Origin: Clarkia xantiana subsp. parviflora
Lineage: Eukaryota > Streptophyta > Magnoliopsida > Myrtales > Onagraceae
Length of the DNA stretch: 64,000 nucleotides
Direction of reading: 5' to 3'
Assembly (NCBI GenBank): GCA_036873135.1
Contig: JAPTYO010000015.1
Location: 9,961,683 to 10,025,682 of the forward strand
Shown: positions 43,433-54,850 of the stretch, piece after piece
Layout of the letters: each line of letters begins with the position of its first letter
Position numbering within the stretch: the stretch's first letter is position 1
Translations under genes and position numbers: made by a program
The notes under the pieces: model-generated
What the model was told of the DNA's origin: nothing
Seen by the model: only the letters and a program-made list of their open reading frames with translations
The model's database searches: none

Positions 43433-44195
43433 AGCATACTTCCTTTGATTGATGACAAGGCCTTGTTTTGATCTTGCAACCTCCTAGCCTAAAAAATACC
43501 TCAAGTCTCCTAAATCCTTCAATTTGAAGTGTGTTTGGAGTGTGCACTTCAATTGATTGATCATCTTGGCATTTGAACCAGTGATTAAGAGATCATCAAC
43601 ATAGATGAGTATGAACACTTTGTCATTACCCTGTATCTTTCTAAACAAGGAATGATCTGAAGCACATTGCTTGTAGCCAGTCTTCAATAGGGTTTGGGTG
43701 AGCTTGATGTTCCATTGCCTTGATGCTTGTTTGAGCCCATATAATGATTTGTTGAGCTTGCATACTCTTTTGGGGGATGTTTCAATGGATCTAGATAGAT
43801 CAAATCCTTGAGGAATGTCCATGTAAACTTCCTTAGTTAGATCACCTTGGAGGAATGCATTGTTTACATCCATGTGATACAATCCCCATGATTTGGCAGC
43901 TGCCAATGCCAAGACAATCCTCACTGTGTCCATCTTGACAACAGGTGAAAATGTCTCATTGAAATCAGTACCTTCCACTTGATTGAATCCTTGGGCAACC
44001 AATCTTGCTTTGTATCTTTCAATAGATCCATCAGAGTTGTACTTGATTTTGAAGACCCATTTGCAACCAATTGAGGATTTTCCTTGAGGTAGGTTTACTA
44101 TCTTCCATGTGTTGTTGTCTTGAAGAGCTTGTATCTCCTCCTTCATAGCCACAATCCAGTTTGGATCCTTGATGGCTTGCTTTTAAGTGCTTGGT
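43433..44195 (-). pseudogene. CopB reverse transcriptase
   Basis: It contains the full Copia RT pattern: WKIVNLPQGKSSIGCKWVFK, YKARLVAQGFNQ, YHMDVNNAFLQGDL, YGLKQASRQW and the catalytic YVDDLLI (about 43600). A TAG at 43484-43486 sits in the conserved LG(L)EVA stretch after FLG. Near 44180 a TAA and a frame change separate it from the upstream linker. Confidence 0.9.
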
Positions 44196-44198
44196 TCT

Positions 44199-45704
44199 TT
44201 AATCTTGGCAATGGCAGTCAAGAAGCATTTGAATTGGGGGCCTAAATACATACCTTTCCATTCCAAAAGTGGCATTGGAACTAGGCTTGTTTTGAATGGC
44301 AGCAATTCTTGCACTCCTCCTTATTTGTGGAGAGTTTCTTTGGACAATTCTGAGGCTCCTTCTTATGGAAGAAGGTTGTGGGACTTCCTCTTCCATCTCC
44401 TCTGTTGGTTGGGGAGGTTGGGGAGAAGAACTTTGTTGAGGAGATGTAACTTGTTGTGGTGATGCACCTCTTGCTCCTTGTAGTGGGACTACCTCTTCTT
44501 CTATTGATTGGGGAGGTTGTGAAGGTTCAGTATTAAGAGCATTAGTCTCAACAATAGGAGCATGGCTTGGGGTAAGTTCATCAAAGAACATTGGCAACTC
44601 TGGTGAGGAGTCAAGCATAGGTGGCTTGGATGCCAAGCAAGAAGGTATCAAGGCTCTTAGGGCCTCTTTGGACATGCTAAATGGAAAAATGTCTTCATGG
44701 AAGAGTACATCTCTTGAAACGTGAAAGACTGAATCAGAAATATTCATTACAAGGTACCCTTTTTGTGAAGTGGAGTACCCCATAAGTATGCACGGTTCAG
44801 CTCATGGACCAAACTTGTCATGGTTGTTTAGCTTTGTTGTGAAGCAAAGACAACTAATAACTCTCAAATGATGAAGAGAAGGCACCTTCCCATACAACAC
44901 TTCCATAGGTGACTTGAACTTCAAGATAGAGGATGGTAGCCTATTAAGCAAGTAACAAGCATTGAGAATGCAATATCCCCAGTGTCTCAAAGGCATTGAT
45001 GCTTGAAACCTAATTGCTCTAGCAATGTTTAGGATGTCTCTATGCTTGCGTTCCACTCTTCCATTTTGTTGTGGTGTATGCACACAACTAGTTTGGTGAT
45101 GGATGCCAAATTGGAGAAGCAACTCCTTGCATACTGAGTTAGTGAACTCAGTGTCATTATCACTCCTCAAGATCTTAACTATAGTGCCAAACTGATTCTT
45201 CACCATGAGTAAGTAGTTCTTGATGTGCAAGAAAGTGTCACTCTTGAACTTCATTAAGTAGACCCAAGTTGCTCTTGAACAATCATCTACTATTGTCAAG
45301 AAATACTGATTGCCCTTAAAAGTTGGCACTTTGTAGGGACCCCATAAGTCCATGTGAATAAGATCAAAATGCTTAGAAGCAATAGAGTCACTTATTGGAA
45401 ATGAAAATCTAGATTGCTTGGCAAGAGGGCAAATTGTGCATTGTTTGATACAACCATAAGGTTTATTCAAATTCAAAACATCTAAATGGTTGAGGTAAGC
45501 CTCAGAGACATGGCCCAAACGCCTATGCCATCTCAACACCTCTTCCTTATTCCCCAAGCAAGTAGCTGCAATCTTCCTTGAGTTTGAAGGCACCACATCC
45601 TTCAAGGTGTATAGAGCTCTATTCCATTCTCCAATCACCATGGACTTGCCACTCTGGCCCTGGAGCAACACATGATCAGAAGTAAAGATCACCTTACAAT
45701 TCAA
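44199..45704 (-). pseudogene. CopB integrase and C-terminal linker
   Basis: Zinc-binding HHCC: HRRLGH...C-TIC (about 45450-45530). DDE core: IHMDLWGPYK, FLTIVDDCSRATWVYL, ILRSDNDTEF and TPQQNGRVERKHRDIL. In the second position the usual Gly (SDNGTEF) is Asp; the three acidic residues are kept. A TGA at about 44799-44801 interrupts before the Pro-, Gln- and Glu-rich linker, where YLVMNISDSVFHVSRDVLFHE-type sequence and an RRSLRI basic stretch are seen. A TAA at 45702-45704 separates it from the protease part. Confidence 0.9.
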
Positions 45705-47084
45705 TTAGCTAGGAAGCCTAGATACTGAGATCAAATTGAATTTGAAATCAGGGACCAATAAGATGTTGGTCAGAGTGAATCCACTTGAGAAAGAGCAAGA
45801 ACCAACATGAGTCACTTTGCATTTGTGACCATTTGGTAAATGAACATATTGATGATCAGAGTCACACTTCTTCAAATCAAATAACCACTCAATTTGATGT
45901 GTGATGTGATTAGTTGCACCTGAGTCAACTATCCAAACCATAGGGTCACTAGATATACCTGCCATATTGACATGAGCTTGATCAACATCTTCAAAGCTCA
46001 AAGGTGAATGCTCAAAGTAATCATCATGGGCAGCTACATGTTGGATTCTCTTGTTAGTTGTGCCATGAAAAATCCTCTTGTCCTTGGCTGCCACATGCTC
46101 AATGGCACTTGAGCTACCACCATCTTCAACAGTGTTAGCTGAGTTCCAATTCCTCTTAGGAGCATTTGGGTTGTACATTGGATGAACTTGTGGATATCCA
46201 TGCTTGCTATAACATTGATCCTCTATGTGACCTCTCTTGCCACAATAGGTGCAAATAGGAGGGGGAGGTCTCTCATTGGGAGCATTTGGAATGCCTCTGC
46301 CCCTGCCATTGCCATTGCCATTGCCATTGCCTCTTCCATAGCCTCTGCCTCTTCCATAGCCTCTTCCATTACCTCTTCCACCATAAGATGGATTGTTTCT
46401 TGTGTATAAGGCAGTTGCCTCACCCACATCTCCAATAGAACCAGAAATGGTCCTTTGACTTTCTTCTTGTACCAAAACAGAGAAGGCAATGCTAAGAGAA
46501 GGAAGTGGTTGCCTCATGAGCAAGCTACTCCTAATGTGTCCATAAGACTCATTTAGTCCCAAGAGAAAAACCATCAACTTTTGCTTCTCCTTGTGTTCAT
46601 TAACAATAGCAAGATCTCCAGCACATTGGAGATTCAAGTCATCAACTGAAGCAAGAGCATCCCAAAGTTGTTTCATCTTTGCAAAGTATTCAGTGATGGA
46701 TAGAACCCCTTGAGATGTTTGGTAAATCTCCCTTGTCAGTTGGAAGATTTGAGTGCCATCCACCTTGTCAAACATTTCTTTAAGGTCATCCCAAATGGAA
46801 GAAGCAGTGGGATTGTAGACCAAACCAGTGACCAAGTCTTTGGCTACACAATTCCTCAACCAAGCCTTGACAATTGCATTGGCCCTATCCCATTTCACCA
46901 TGTCTGCCACACCAACACTTGTTCTTGTGAATGTGCCATCAATGAAACCCAAATTATTCTTCACTAACAAGCCTTCTTTGATTGAGGTACTCCAAACATG
47001 ATAGTTGGAGGTACCCTGCAGCTGAAAAGGTATGAGCATATGGCCAGTGGTGTCAGATGAGTGTATGTAGAGAGGGTCATCCAC
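45705..47084 (-). pseudogene. CopB gag and protease
   Basis: MDDPLYIHSSDTTGHML at 47084 is the usual start of Copia gag-like proteins with the N-terminal Retrotran_gag domain. The UBN2-type gag region follows, then a Gly-, Arg- and Asn-rich stretch (46270-46390) and the zinc knuckle CTYCGKRGHIEDQC (about 46210-46250). The protease active site is WIVDSGATNHIT (about 45910). The part is 459 codons long with no internal stop, so the gag alone could still be made. Confidence 0.92.
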
Positions 47085-47852
47085 ATTGGATTAATGAGCC
47101 ATATTGCAAGTCAGTCAAGTTGAGAGAGCTTGTTGAAAGAGATGTGAACTTAATTCCCAAGAGATCACTAGAAGAAATGGCAAAGAAATCCCCACGGAAA
47201 TAGCTGGTAATATAGACAAAAGTGGCACACCAAATCTGTTGAGAATAGGACAAATCCAGCTAGTAGGTAGTACAATCCGTACCACTACGCATCAAAATGA
47301 GCAAAACCAATGATTGGCAATCATCAAAAACTTGATAATAATCAGTTCTCCATTGATGGAAGCACGAAATTCTTCAATAGAATCAGAGAATATCCTGAAG
47401 AATACCCAAGAACTCACAAGAGTCCCTCAGCCGGGTAAAGATCAAGTAATCCACTAAACGGGTAAAATCCAAGTGTTATAATCAATGTGACTAGTTCAAA
47501 CAATCTCAGAATCCATCAATGATACTAGAGGAATGACACACACTTCAGTGAATACCAAAATCAATCACGCAAGTAGCTCAATCTGAGCTAGAATAAGTAG
47601 AACTAGGCAAATCAAGTGCTATGGCCTATGAGCAATACTAGCACTATCCTCAGTTCCTTGTGTGCGTGAATGAGCATGAGATGAGACTTACTAAGAGTCC
47701 ATTGTTGGATGTAAAGTGAGAATTCAAGCTGAGTTGATGAATCCTGAAGCGTAATGAGGTAAATCCACACAAGACTAAGCTGGCAGGTTGAAGCAAATAG
47801 GGAAAACTTCAAGTTCCTTGATCCATTGCATATGCCGCTATGAATGACCTTG
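47085..47852 (-). other. CopB leader between primer site and gag
   Basis: About 770 bp of untranslated leader. No other feature recognised. Confidence 0.7.
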
Positions 47853-47865
47853 TGCTCTGATACCA
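47853..47865 (-). promoter_or_regulatory. CopB primer-binding site
   Basis: On the minus strand TGGTATCAGAGCA directly follows the LTR, complementary to initiator methionine tRNA. Confidence 0.93.
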
Positions 47866-48071
47866 TATGAATGAGAATGCTTCATTAATCAACTAGGTAT
47901 TACAAAGCAAGTGTTACAATATATATACTAGGAAATACTAGGATCACCAACTAAGGTTATACAATAAACTATGATCCAGGTGCATACATAGTGAACCAGG
48001 TGCATACATAGTCTAGTGTGTATGCATAGTGTAACTAGGTGCATACATAGAGTGTAGAATACACTTCTATA
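47866..48071 (-). repeat. 5' LTR of CopB
   Basis: It is 20 bp longer than the 3' LTR because the motif CCAGGTGCATACATAGT is duplicated (about 47977-48012). Otherwise it differs by few bases. Confidence 0.88.
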
Positions 48072-48076
48072 CATGT

Positions 48077-50851
48077 CGTAAGTGAAATACTTAGAAAATA
48101 TTTCAGCCATATCTTGCTGCATGCCGGCACCTTGTCGTACATAGATATTTGATAGTATGCTGACGGCTTGTTGTACGTTGACACGTAGTAGCATGTTGAC
48201 ACTTAGTAGCATGCTGACCGCTTGCAATATACTGACTGTCATCCTGAGCAAAACTCTTAGAAAATATTCCTTGATGGTCGACACCTTGTTATGTCTCGAT
48301 TGCTGACATAGTAGAACACTTAGAACATATCACTTGATAGTCGACACCTTGCCATATGTTGACAGCTGTATGCGCGTGCTTGTATGTACACGCTTGTATG
48401 CGTGCACTTTCCCCCACACTTAGAATCTTTTCTATATCCATTGCTATGCGCGCTGTATCCATAGACTTGATGTAGAGATATGGTGCATGTCGTCGGTTGT
48501 CATGGTAAAACACATAGCAAATATCTCGTCTTTGTTATCATGAGTAAGTCCACTATTCCCATTCTGCGAGTAACTCTATGTCCGGATGTCGACATGGTTG
48601 AGTAGTTAAACAATGCACCAAGTGTAGATGTTGACGTCCTTGCTTGATTAATTGATGTCGGTATTCATATACTTCTTTCTGAAGATTTGGTATATTGATG
48701 ATCTTTATAACTTGTATCATGCTGCAATGTAGGTCAGACAGATGGAGAAAGTTCGTCTTTGCAGACAGCCGATGTACATGGTTATTCCACTTATTGGAAA
48801 AGATGTCCGACCCATTGCCCCCGTTACTCTGGAGTCTCCAGACATGGTTCCGGTAAAGAACTTGTGAGTAAGGCACCTCCTTGTATCTTCTTTGAACTTT
48901 CTAATTTTCCAAGTTATTGCTTTTGTTTGTAAGTTGCTCTGTACATGCGACTGAACGCGTGGTTGCAATTCCTGGCTTTAGCACAATTCAAAAGATCCGT
49001 CGCAGGGGCGCGTTCCTCGACCGATTCTTAGTTCTCTATGCCGAGTGCGACCGTGCCAACTCCTTCTTGCGATAAAGGGAATAGAGTTGAGGGTCTTGCG
49101 GTGGCGCCTTCTGCCCCCCGGTCGAGGGACCGGCCCAAAGAGGAGCGTTCCTCCCATTAAGGTAAGCGTTGTTTACTTCTTCACACTTGAAGCTTGAACT
49201 TGAAGATGGATTATTTTGATGCATGCATTGTTGCTTGTCGCGCCCATATTGAAGAGTTATGTCGCACTCCTGGTTGGTATTAAGTTGTCTGCTTCTAGCA
49301 TGTTGAACCCTTGAGTCATCTTTACTGTCCGTATGTATTGGACTTGCATGATAAGATATATATCCTTAGATGATGAGCATGATGTCCGTAGTTGCGACTG
49401 TATGTCGCACATTGTTGAGTTTTATGAGCGCCCCTCTTGGTTAGATTCCAAGGCATGGCAAGATATGTACACTTGGTACTTGTAGCATTGTAGATAGTAA
49501 TGTACTCGGCACGGGCACTTGTCACTTGGCACAGGCACCTGACATGTAGCAGTGTCATCTTGACGAAGCAAGATTTAAGTTTATACCGTATCTTAGTTCC
49601 ACTCTAAGGCGACGTTGTACAAGACTCGACTTGTAAGTTTAATGAGTTTTTCAAACAGGGTGCGCTCCTGCTAGCGTTTTTTAATGAAGTCTACCCACTT
49701 AAGGGGGTCTTCCTTATGTCTGCATCCTTAAGAGGATATGTATAGTTTGAGTGTACATGAAGCCATCCTAACAAGGAAAGTATCTTCATGGCGTATGAAC
49801 CCTTAAGAGGGAAATACATACTTTGTAGATATGTGGGGTTGTCGTCTAACAAGAGGACTTCCGTCACGATGGGATAATCAGTCCCACCTAAGTGCCGCAT
49901 CCTGGTTTGTATGCAGGGAATGGCTATGAACATGAGGATTTGCTTCTAAGAGAATTTCGTAGCATGCCATTTTTTAGAAGTAAACATGGGGTTTGCCCTT
50001 ACAAAGAGGATACCACAACATGCTACTTTTGATAGTAAATCTTGGTGTTTATCCAAGATATTGCTTGTTGTTGACGCCTTTGGAATATTCGTCACTTTGA
50101 GTAGAGAATTTTATAAGTCCCTTTTTGTAGATAACCCGCAAGTTGTCATCGCCACATATAAGTTGATTGTGCACATAGCGCGATGACTTTGTGTTGCCGA
50201 CATCTTCTTGATATAGACGTCGTTATAGATGGAGAAATAAACTCCTTGTTGGTGTAGATAAATAGATATGTTGGCATTGTAAGCCATAAGTCCTTCCTTG
50301 AATATAATGCTTAGCTTGTATTGTTAAAGTAGATATTATACGCATAGGTTGCTACCTGGCACAATTCCAATGTAGTAATCATAGTGTAGTATGTACCTAC
50401 GAACAAGGTTACACTTTGTCAGATAGTTGCAATATTTGTAAGTTTGTAAAAATATGGGGTTATGAATTTCTTTTTAACTAATGCATATAATAAATAGAGT
50501 AAAGGAATCTGATACGAGGATCCCTTCGTTCTGTAGGAAACTTCCCTTAGTGCAGATGTGATAGGTGCGGATATGTCGGGAGCGGAGCTTTTCAAGTACC
50601 CCTCACTGTATGTGTTTGTGAATATGTACGTACAAGGAGAGACTATGCATTGCTGTATGCATCCTTTAGTCAATACGCGTTGATGTTTCCTTAGTATGAT
50701 GCACATACATATATATGATCGTCAATCGTCAACTGATCGCTCTTTTTGAAAAGTACTAAGGCTAATAAGCATAAGTTGTACTTAATCTAAAAAGACTTAA
50801 AGTAGATATGCAAAAAAGGAGATAAAGGGATTGATGATGTGTTTGACGTCT
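48077..50851 (-). other. E2 3' region continued: inverted copy of E1 non-coding part
   Basis: Repeated ACTTAGAAAATATTTC and GTCGACACCTTG words (48080-48540) lead to the antisense-gene remnant. From about 49560 to 50270 the reverse complement follows E1 17640-18760: for example GTCCTCTTGTTAGACGACAA is shared, and CTTAGTTCCACTCTAAG keeps the hairpin. This shows E2 and E1 are members of related families in opposite orientation. Confidence 0.6.
48600..49230 (+). pseudogene. Antisense-gene remnant in E2
   Basis: On the plus strand, which is antisense to E2, the stretch at 49040-49085 reads ATVPTPSCDKGNRVE, closely matching GPVPTPPCDRGKGDLDP of the E6 antisense gene, with possible splice sites around it. 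Its position, between the hairpin repeats and the 3' LTR, is the one expected from E3 and E4. CopB interrupts the 5' side. Only short parts are recognisable. Confidence 0.4.
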
Positions 50852-51262
50852 TCATAGGTGACTTGTCGGCAAGTTGATTCTGCCACGTGCCACATAGTTC
50901 CTTAGTGCATCTAGCCTGTTAAGTTCTTCAATCTCCACCCTTGGGGATGAACAAATGTTGGTGTTATGCCCCCTAGCTTTATGGTGCTTGCATCGTTCTT
51001 CAACATTCTTGCCAAGGAAGGCAGTCATTGGCTCAAGTGGACGGGGAAGCTTGTTTTCCGGGAGTTTGACATTTGTTTCTTCCACCTTCATGCTCCAAGG
51101 ACTGTAGAAGTTGTCATAATTGGTTCCCAGAATAACGTTGTTATTCCCACGCTTCGCGAGAGGTGGATTATTATTCGCCTTTTCTTTTCCTTTGCCTTTT
51201 CCTGAAGACTCCACGTGAGACTTCTTTTGATGCTTACTGCTTTGGTCGATATACTTCTTCAT
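50852..51262 (-). pseudogene. Internally deleted E2 gag with fused ends
   Basis: An open frame of 136 codons. Its first part (YIDQSSKHQKK, ESSGKGKGKEKANNNPP) matches the linker just after the first gag knuckle of E1. After KRGNNN it jumps to YDNFYSPWSMKVEETNVKLP, which matches the end of E1's second gag. The knuckle ERCKHHKARGHNTNIC follows. The protease and the start of the second gag, about 1 kb, are missing. The deletion keeps the frame open. Confidence 0.78.
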
Positions 51263-51281
51263 TTGTCATTTTAAGATGAAG

Positions 51282-51332
51282 TTGGCTTAGAAGCTCTGAC
51301 TTAGATTCACTTGAAATTGGCTTAGAAGCTCT
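51282..51332 (+). repeat. Filler repeats at the E2/E1 deletion junction
   Basis: TTGGCTTAGAAGCTCT occurs at 51282, about 51317 and again in the true LTR at about 51364. The first two copies are extra relative to the 5' LTR and look like templated filler from break repair. Confidence 0.75.
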
Positions 51333-51587
51333 ACCCATTTCATACTTTACATTCACTTGAAATTGGCTTAGAAGCTCTGACTTCTCTCTAGATTTCACTC
51401 TCTAGAATTCTCATTTAAGCATCGGAGAAGGCTCAACCGGCACCACTCCCCTCCGTGCTGGTTACTGCCCTTGTGTGTAGGTTCGGACGACGAGCGTGAA
51501 TTCAGGAGTGCAAGTTGAAGGACCGAACACAACGATCAAGTTGAAGATTCGTCGAGTCCATTACGTCGAGCGGGTTCGGACGAAACA
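51333..51587 (+). repeat. 3' LTR of E1, truncated
   Basis: It matches 5296-5554 of the 5' LTR and ends CGAAACA, followed by the GTTTG duplication. The first 384 bp, with the TATA box, are missing. The leader hairpin AACCGGCA/TGCTGGTT is kept. Confidence 0.88.
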
Positions 51588-51592
51588 GTTTG

Positions 51593-51933
51593 GTTGGCTC
51601 ATTCTCTTTTGGTTTTATGCAAAAATGTTTATTGCCCCTGTATAGATTTATTTATGGTCTTTGAACATGATTATGTCGGTAGGTAGCAATAGGAGGAACC
51701 AGAGTACCATTCGCCGAGTCAGACTCTTTTTTGTTCTGTGTATCAGTTTTTTTTGGATTATCTACGAGTTGAATGAAATATTGATCATCATTTCTGCATT
51801 TAGTTTGCTGAGTGAGACTGCTTTTGTTATGTGAAGTGGGTTTGACTTAAACTAGAATGATACTCGTGTTTGCTCACTCACTGATATGCTTGAGTTTATA
51901 TATGTACGCAGCATGCATTTTACTGTTATAGAT
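51593..51933. other. Host-like sequence between E1 and E6
   Basis: AT-rich, with no recognised gene. If the host exons at 1578 and 4770 are real, this would be downstream or 3' untranslated sequence. TAGAT (51929-51933) is the likely left duplication of E6. Confidence 0.4.
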
Positions 51934-52549
51934 TGATAGATATACACCCGATTGGACCTCACTAAGGCTTAAACACGGTCGTCCCGTCGACCTCGAGGTA
52001 ATTCCACTTGGTCACGAGAAACATACACGACTTGACCGGTTGCTATAAAGCAATCGGGCTTGTCCGATTGCGCCGGCCTCGCCCGGAGCAACCGGACGGG
52101 TCCGGACGCGACGTTTCCGGACCCGTCCGGTGTCCTACGGGCCGACGCTCCCGTTACGACCTCTCTACCCCCGGACGCTACTGTTCGGGGTACCCGCGTA
52201 TATTTAATTTCTCATTATCTTTGTGCGGGCCCCACCCAAAAATGTGAGCCCCTCCGATACTTGGATCCAAACTCTATAAATAGGGGTCTAGGTCCTTCAT
52301 TTCCAACTTAATCTCGGATTGAGATACCGGAGCTCTGACTTCTCTCTACTTTATCTCTCTAAAGTGATGTCCTTACTTTGGCATCATAGAGGGTTCGCCA
52401 GAGACACCCCCCCCCCCCCTCCCCTCTGGCACTACCCTTTGTGCAGGTCCGCCAGGCATGGAGTTGGATCGACCATAACCCGAAGATCAGAGGAACGTGA
52501 CTCGACGTAAGGCCGCCAAGATCAGACCCCGGATGAGCAAGTTCCAACA
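51934..52549 (+). repeat. 5' LTR of E6
   Basis: TGATAGATATACACCC...TTCCAACA, 616 bp. TATAAATA at 52275-52282. The leader hairpin GCCAGAG/CTCTGGC around a C-rich loop is at about 52397-52429. The decayed primer site TTGGTGTCGTCTGCG follows, showing C-to-T changes at CG positions. Confidence 0.9.
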
Positions 52550-52599
52550 TTGGTGTCGTCTGCGTGATTCGAACAAAAAGCCGTTAAGAAGATACCCAA

Positions 52600-54850
52600 A
52601 TGCCTGCCACGACTTCCATGCACAGAGGGTCCAGAACAGGAGGTGAGCAAAGACACCAAGCGGGTAAATGGGTAACGAACCTCCTCCCGAGGATTCAAGA
52701 CCACCACTACGTCCAAGTAACAAGGTACCAATGGTAGTGAGGCCGGTAGTGAAACCGCCTACACTAGCCCCTCAGGAGGCGCCACCAGCGGCCACTCTTA
52801 AGAGATACCACTTGTTCAAGAGCTGAAGCAGGAACCGCCAGTTCCTAATGCCAAATAGGTACCTCTGACGCCGGTACCACAATAAGAATATTCTCATCGT
52901 CGACACGACGCCATCCGAGTAAGAGCATTGAGTCTAGTGCTACTTCACATTCAAGGAGGAGCTACCATAGGAAGCCCCCTCAATATTTTTCTTATGCCAT
53001 GCCACCACAAGATCAACCATTCGGGATGCTTGCAACACAGCCCCATCAAATGATATGCCAATGTTCAATAGGCATACATACCACATCAGGACAACCGATG
53101 TCCTCCCAAGTTGAACATCCAGTAATGGAATTATTCATGTTAGTCATAGATGAATTGATAGCATACTATTAGGAAATGAAAGCTAGAAGAAACGGACCAC
53201 CACCAGTGGCCCCGATAGACCAAGCCCCGCCAAGGGACATCCCAAGGAGAGCTCAAAATGAGGGACACCGTCCCAACAACACGACAAGGCAACCGCCTAC
53301 TCAAGAGACAGTGCGACAGGTTCCAACCCTTCACGCAAGACAACCCTCGGTACACCTCCCCTAGGGACAGGGAGCAGTCTGAAAGACAAATCTTTGAGAG
53401 TGGAACTCATGGAGTCCCACACTAGTTTACTACATCACAACTACAATGGGGAGACTAGTGAAAAAACGCAGTGGGGTGAGATCACACATAGCGTGTATGG
53501 AGGATACATATCCACATAGTTCACCTTGGCAAGGATGCGGCCTTATATTACTCAAGTGGAAGGAATACACACAATCTAATGGAGGAGGATAGTTACATTA
53601 CCAAGGAGGCAGGGGGTATCAATACCCCCACACCCATATCCTTCCCATATCCTCTTATTTAATTTAACTACATAACAATTCAACTCCCTGAAAGGGGTAG
53701 ATACTTGATACTCGATATTATCTTGTTTTCCAAGAATAACCCTACCGGATGTCTTCGGACACCGTAATATATATATATATACATGCTGACTACTAGAAAG
53801 AGTCCATCAAACGCCGCCGCCGACCAAGAGAGTCGTCGCCAAAGCTACAAGTCACGGACAAACACAAACGTCGTCACTGATCAAAACACCGCCGCCGGCA
53901 AACTATCTTGTCCAAACATGTTTGATCGGCACTACTGTTCGCTTAAGCTCCTAAAAGGAATGCATGAGGAATAGATTGAGCATTTTCAAAGGGCACATAT
54001 AAGGCCAAGACTCCGGGAAAGAATCACTAACAGGGAAGGCTCACTTCCAAAAATGAGTTGAGCGCTCTCAACATCCAGTAGAAGAATTACCATAAAGTTC
54101 ATAAAGGACTACCCCCTCACTACAACCTTCCACTAAGTAACCTAGTGCCAAGTCTGTCGGAGGACGCCATCTGGCGTCCATATTTAAGGGGGGCACCACC
54201 CAAGTCACAACATGCCTTCCCCGCAAAAACTAAGAGATTACCTGTTAGCAAAAGATCGGGTAGCCGCGAGCACATCCCTCCAAAAAATTGGGGAAACCAT
54301 ATCACATAGGCGACGCCCACCTTCAAGGGCAAACGCCTCCAGTGGATCTATATGATTTCACAAAATGGACAGGAGATGCGACTACACCTAGTAAGTTCAT
54401 CCCAGGTAATGGAACACGTTTACATTAAGGACTTTTCAAAAGACCCAAGCTTAGCAAGGGAAGAAGGCCGATGCCATCATCCATCTCTCAAAAAGGAATA
54501 TGGAAAACATAGTGTTTCCACATAGCGATGTATTGGTCATAACACAGGGGAATCACTAGCTTTGACATGAAGCGAATCATAACGCAGGAAGGAATCAACC
54601 AGACATCCCCCATGTCCAGATATTGACGATACCAGGAAAGAGTCCGACATACCTAATACTAGGGGACCCCCTACAGGTAAGGTTGGTTGGAACATCAACA
54701 TACCCATTAGGGACACAGCACCACCAATGAAGCTGGAACAATGGAAGACGTATCCTTATGAGTATCCTTGCATTTATCCTTTCACAAATGGACTCCCTAT
54801 TAGGGGACGCCATCTAATAGATGATCATGTCCTCATTTTCGAATTATAAT
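52600..54850 (+). pseudogene. E6 gag and protease, heavily decayed
   Basis: A gag start, MPATTSMHRGSRTGGEQ, lies at 52601 and soon meets stops. Pro- and Gln-rich gag-like fragments continue to about 53400. The clearest homology is the protease lead-in near 54500: MENIVFPHSDVLVIT corresponds to SHIVFPHDDALVIT of E3 and E4, followed in another frame by GITSFDMKRII, corresponding to NFDVKRIL. The active-site region is not recoverable. Stops and frameshifts are frequent. Confidence 0.6.

Larger units (their letters stand above)
42406..48071 (-). mobile_element. CopB: near full-length minus-strand Copia element
   Basis: Short LTRs (42406-42591, 186 bp; 47866-48071, 206 bp) are flanked by CATGT (42401-42405 and 48072-48076). 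The order on the minus strand is LTR, primer site, gag, protease, integrase, reverse transcriptase, RNase H, LTR, as in Ty1/Copia. The polyprotein is broken by four stop codons and one frameshift but has all domains. It is inserted in E2. Confidence 0.94.
18948..51281 (-). mobile_element. E2: minus-strand relative of E1, truncated
   Basis: The 3' LTR (minus orientation) is 18948-19352 plus 40798-41016, split by E3. A minus-strand polypurine tract (GACTCGGGGGCAAG) lies just inside it at 41017-41030, so the body runs rightwards. The body holds a 3' non-coding part, CopB, an antisense-gene remnant and an internally deleted gag (50852-51262). It ends abruptly at about 51281, where E1 LTR sequence begins, so its 5' LTR and outer duplication are missing. 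The LTR and gag are related to E1 but clearly distinct. Confidence 0.75.
4912..51587 (+). mobile_element. E1: outermost Gypsy-like element, no pol, heavily nested
   Basis: The 5' LTR starts at 4912 and the 3' LTR remnant ends at 51587. Both are flanked by GTTTG (4907-4911 and 51588-51592). Its own sequence is the 5' LTR, a gag, protease and second gag frame split by CopA, and a repeat-rich 3' part to 18947. The rest of its 3' half was lost when E2 was truncated, and only the last 255 bp of the 3' LTR survive, from 51333. No reverse transcriptase or integrase was seen. All stops found lie in one frame, so decay has been mainly by point mutation. Confidence 0.85.

Noticed and set aside
46182..46489. 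Plus- and minus-strand frames rich in Ala, Ile, Glu and Met
   Set aside because: Alternative readings of the Gly- and Asn-rich repeat of the CopB gag.
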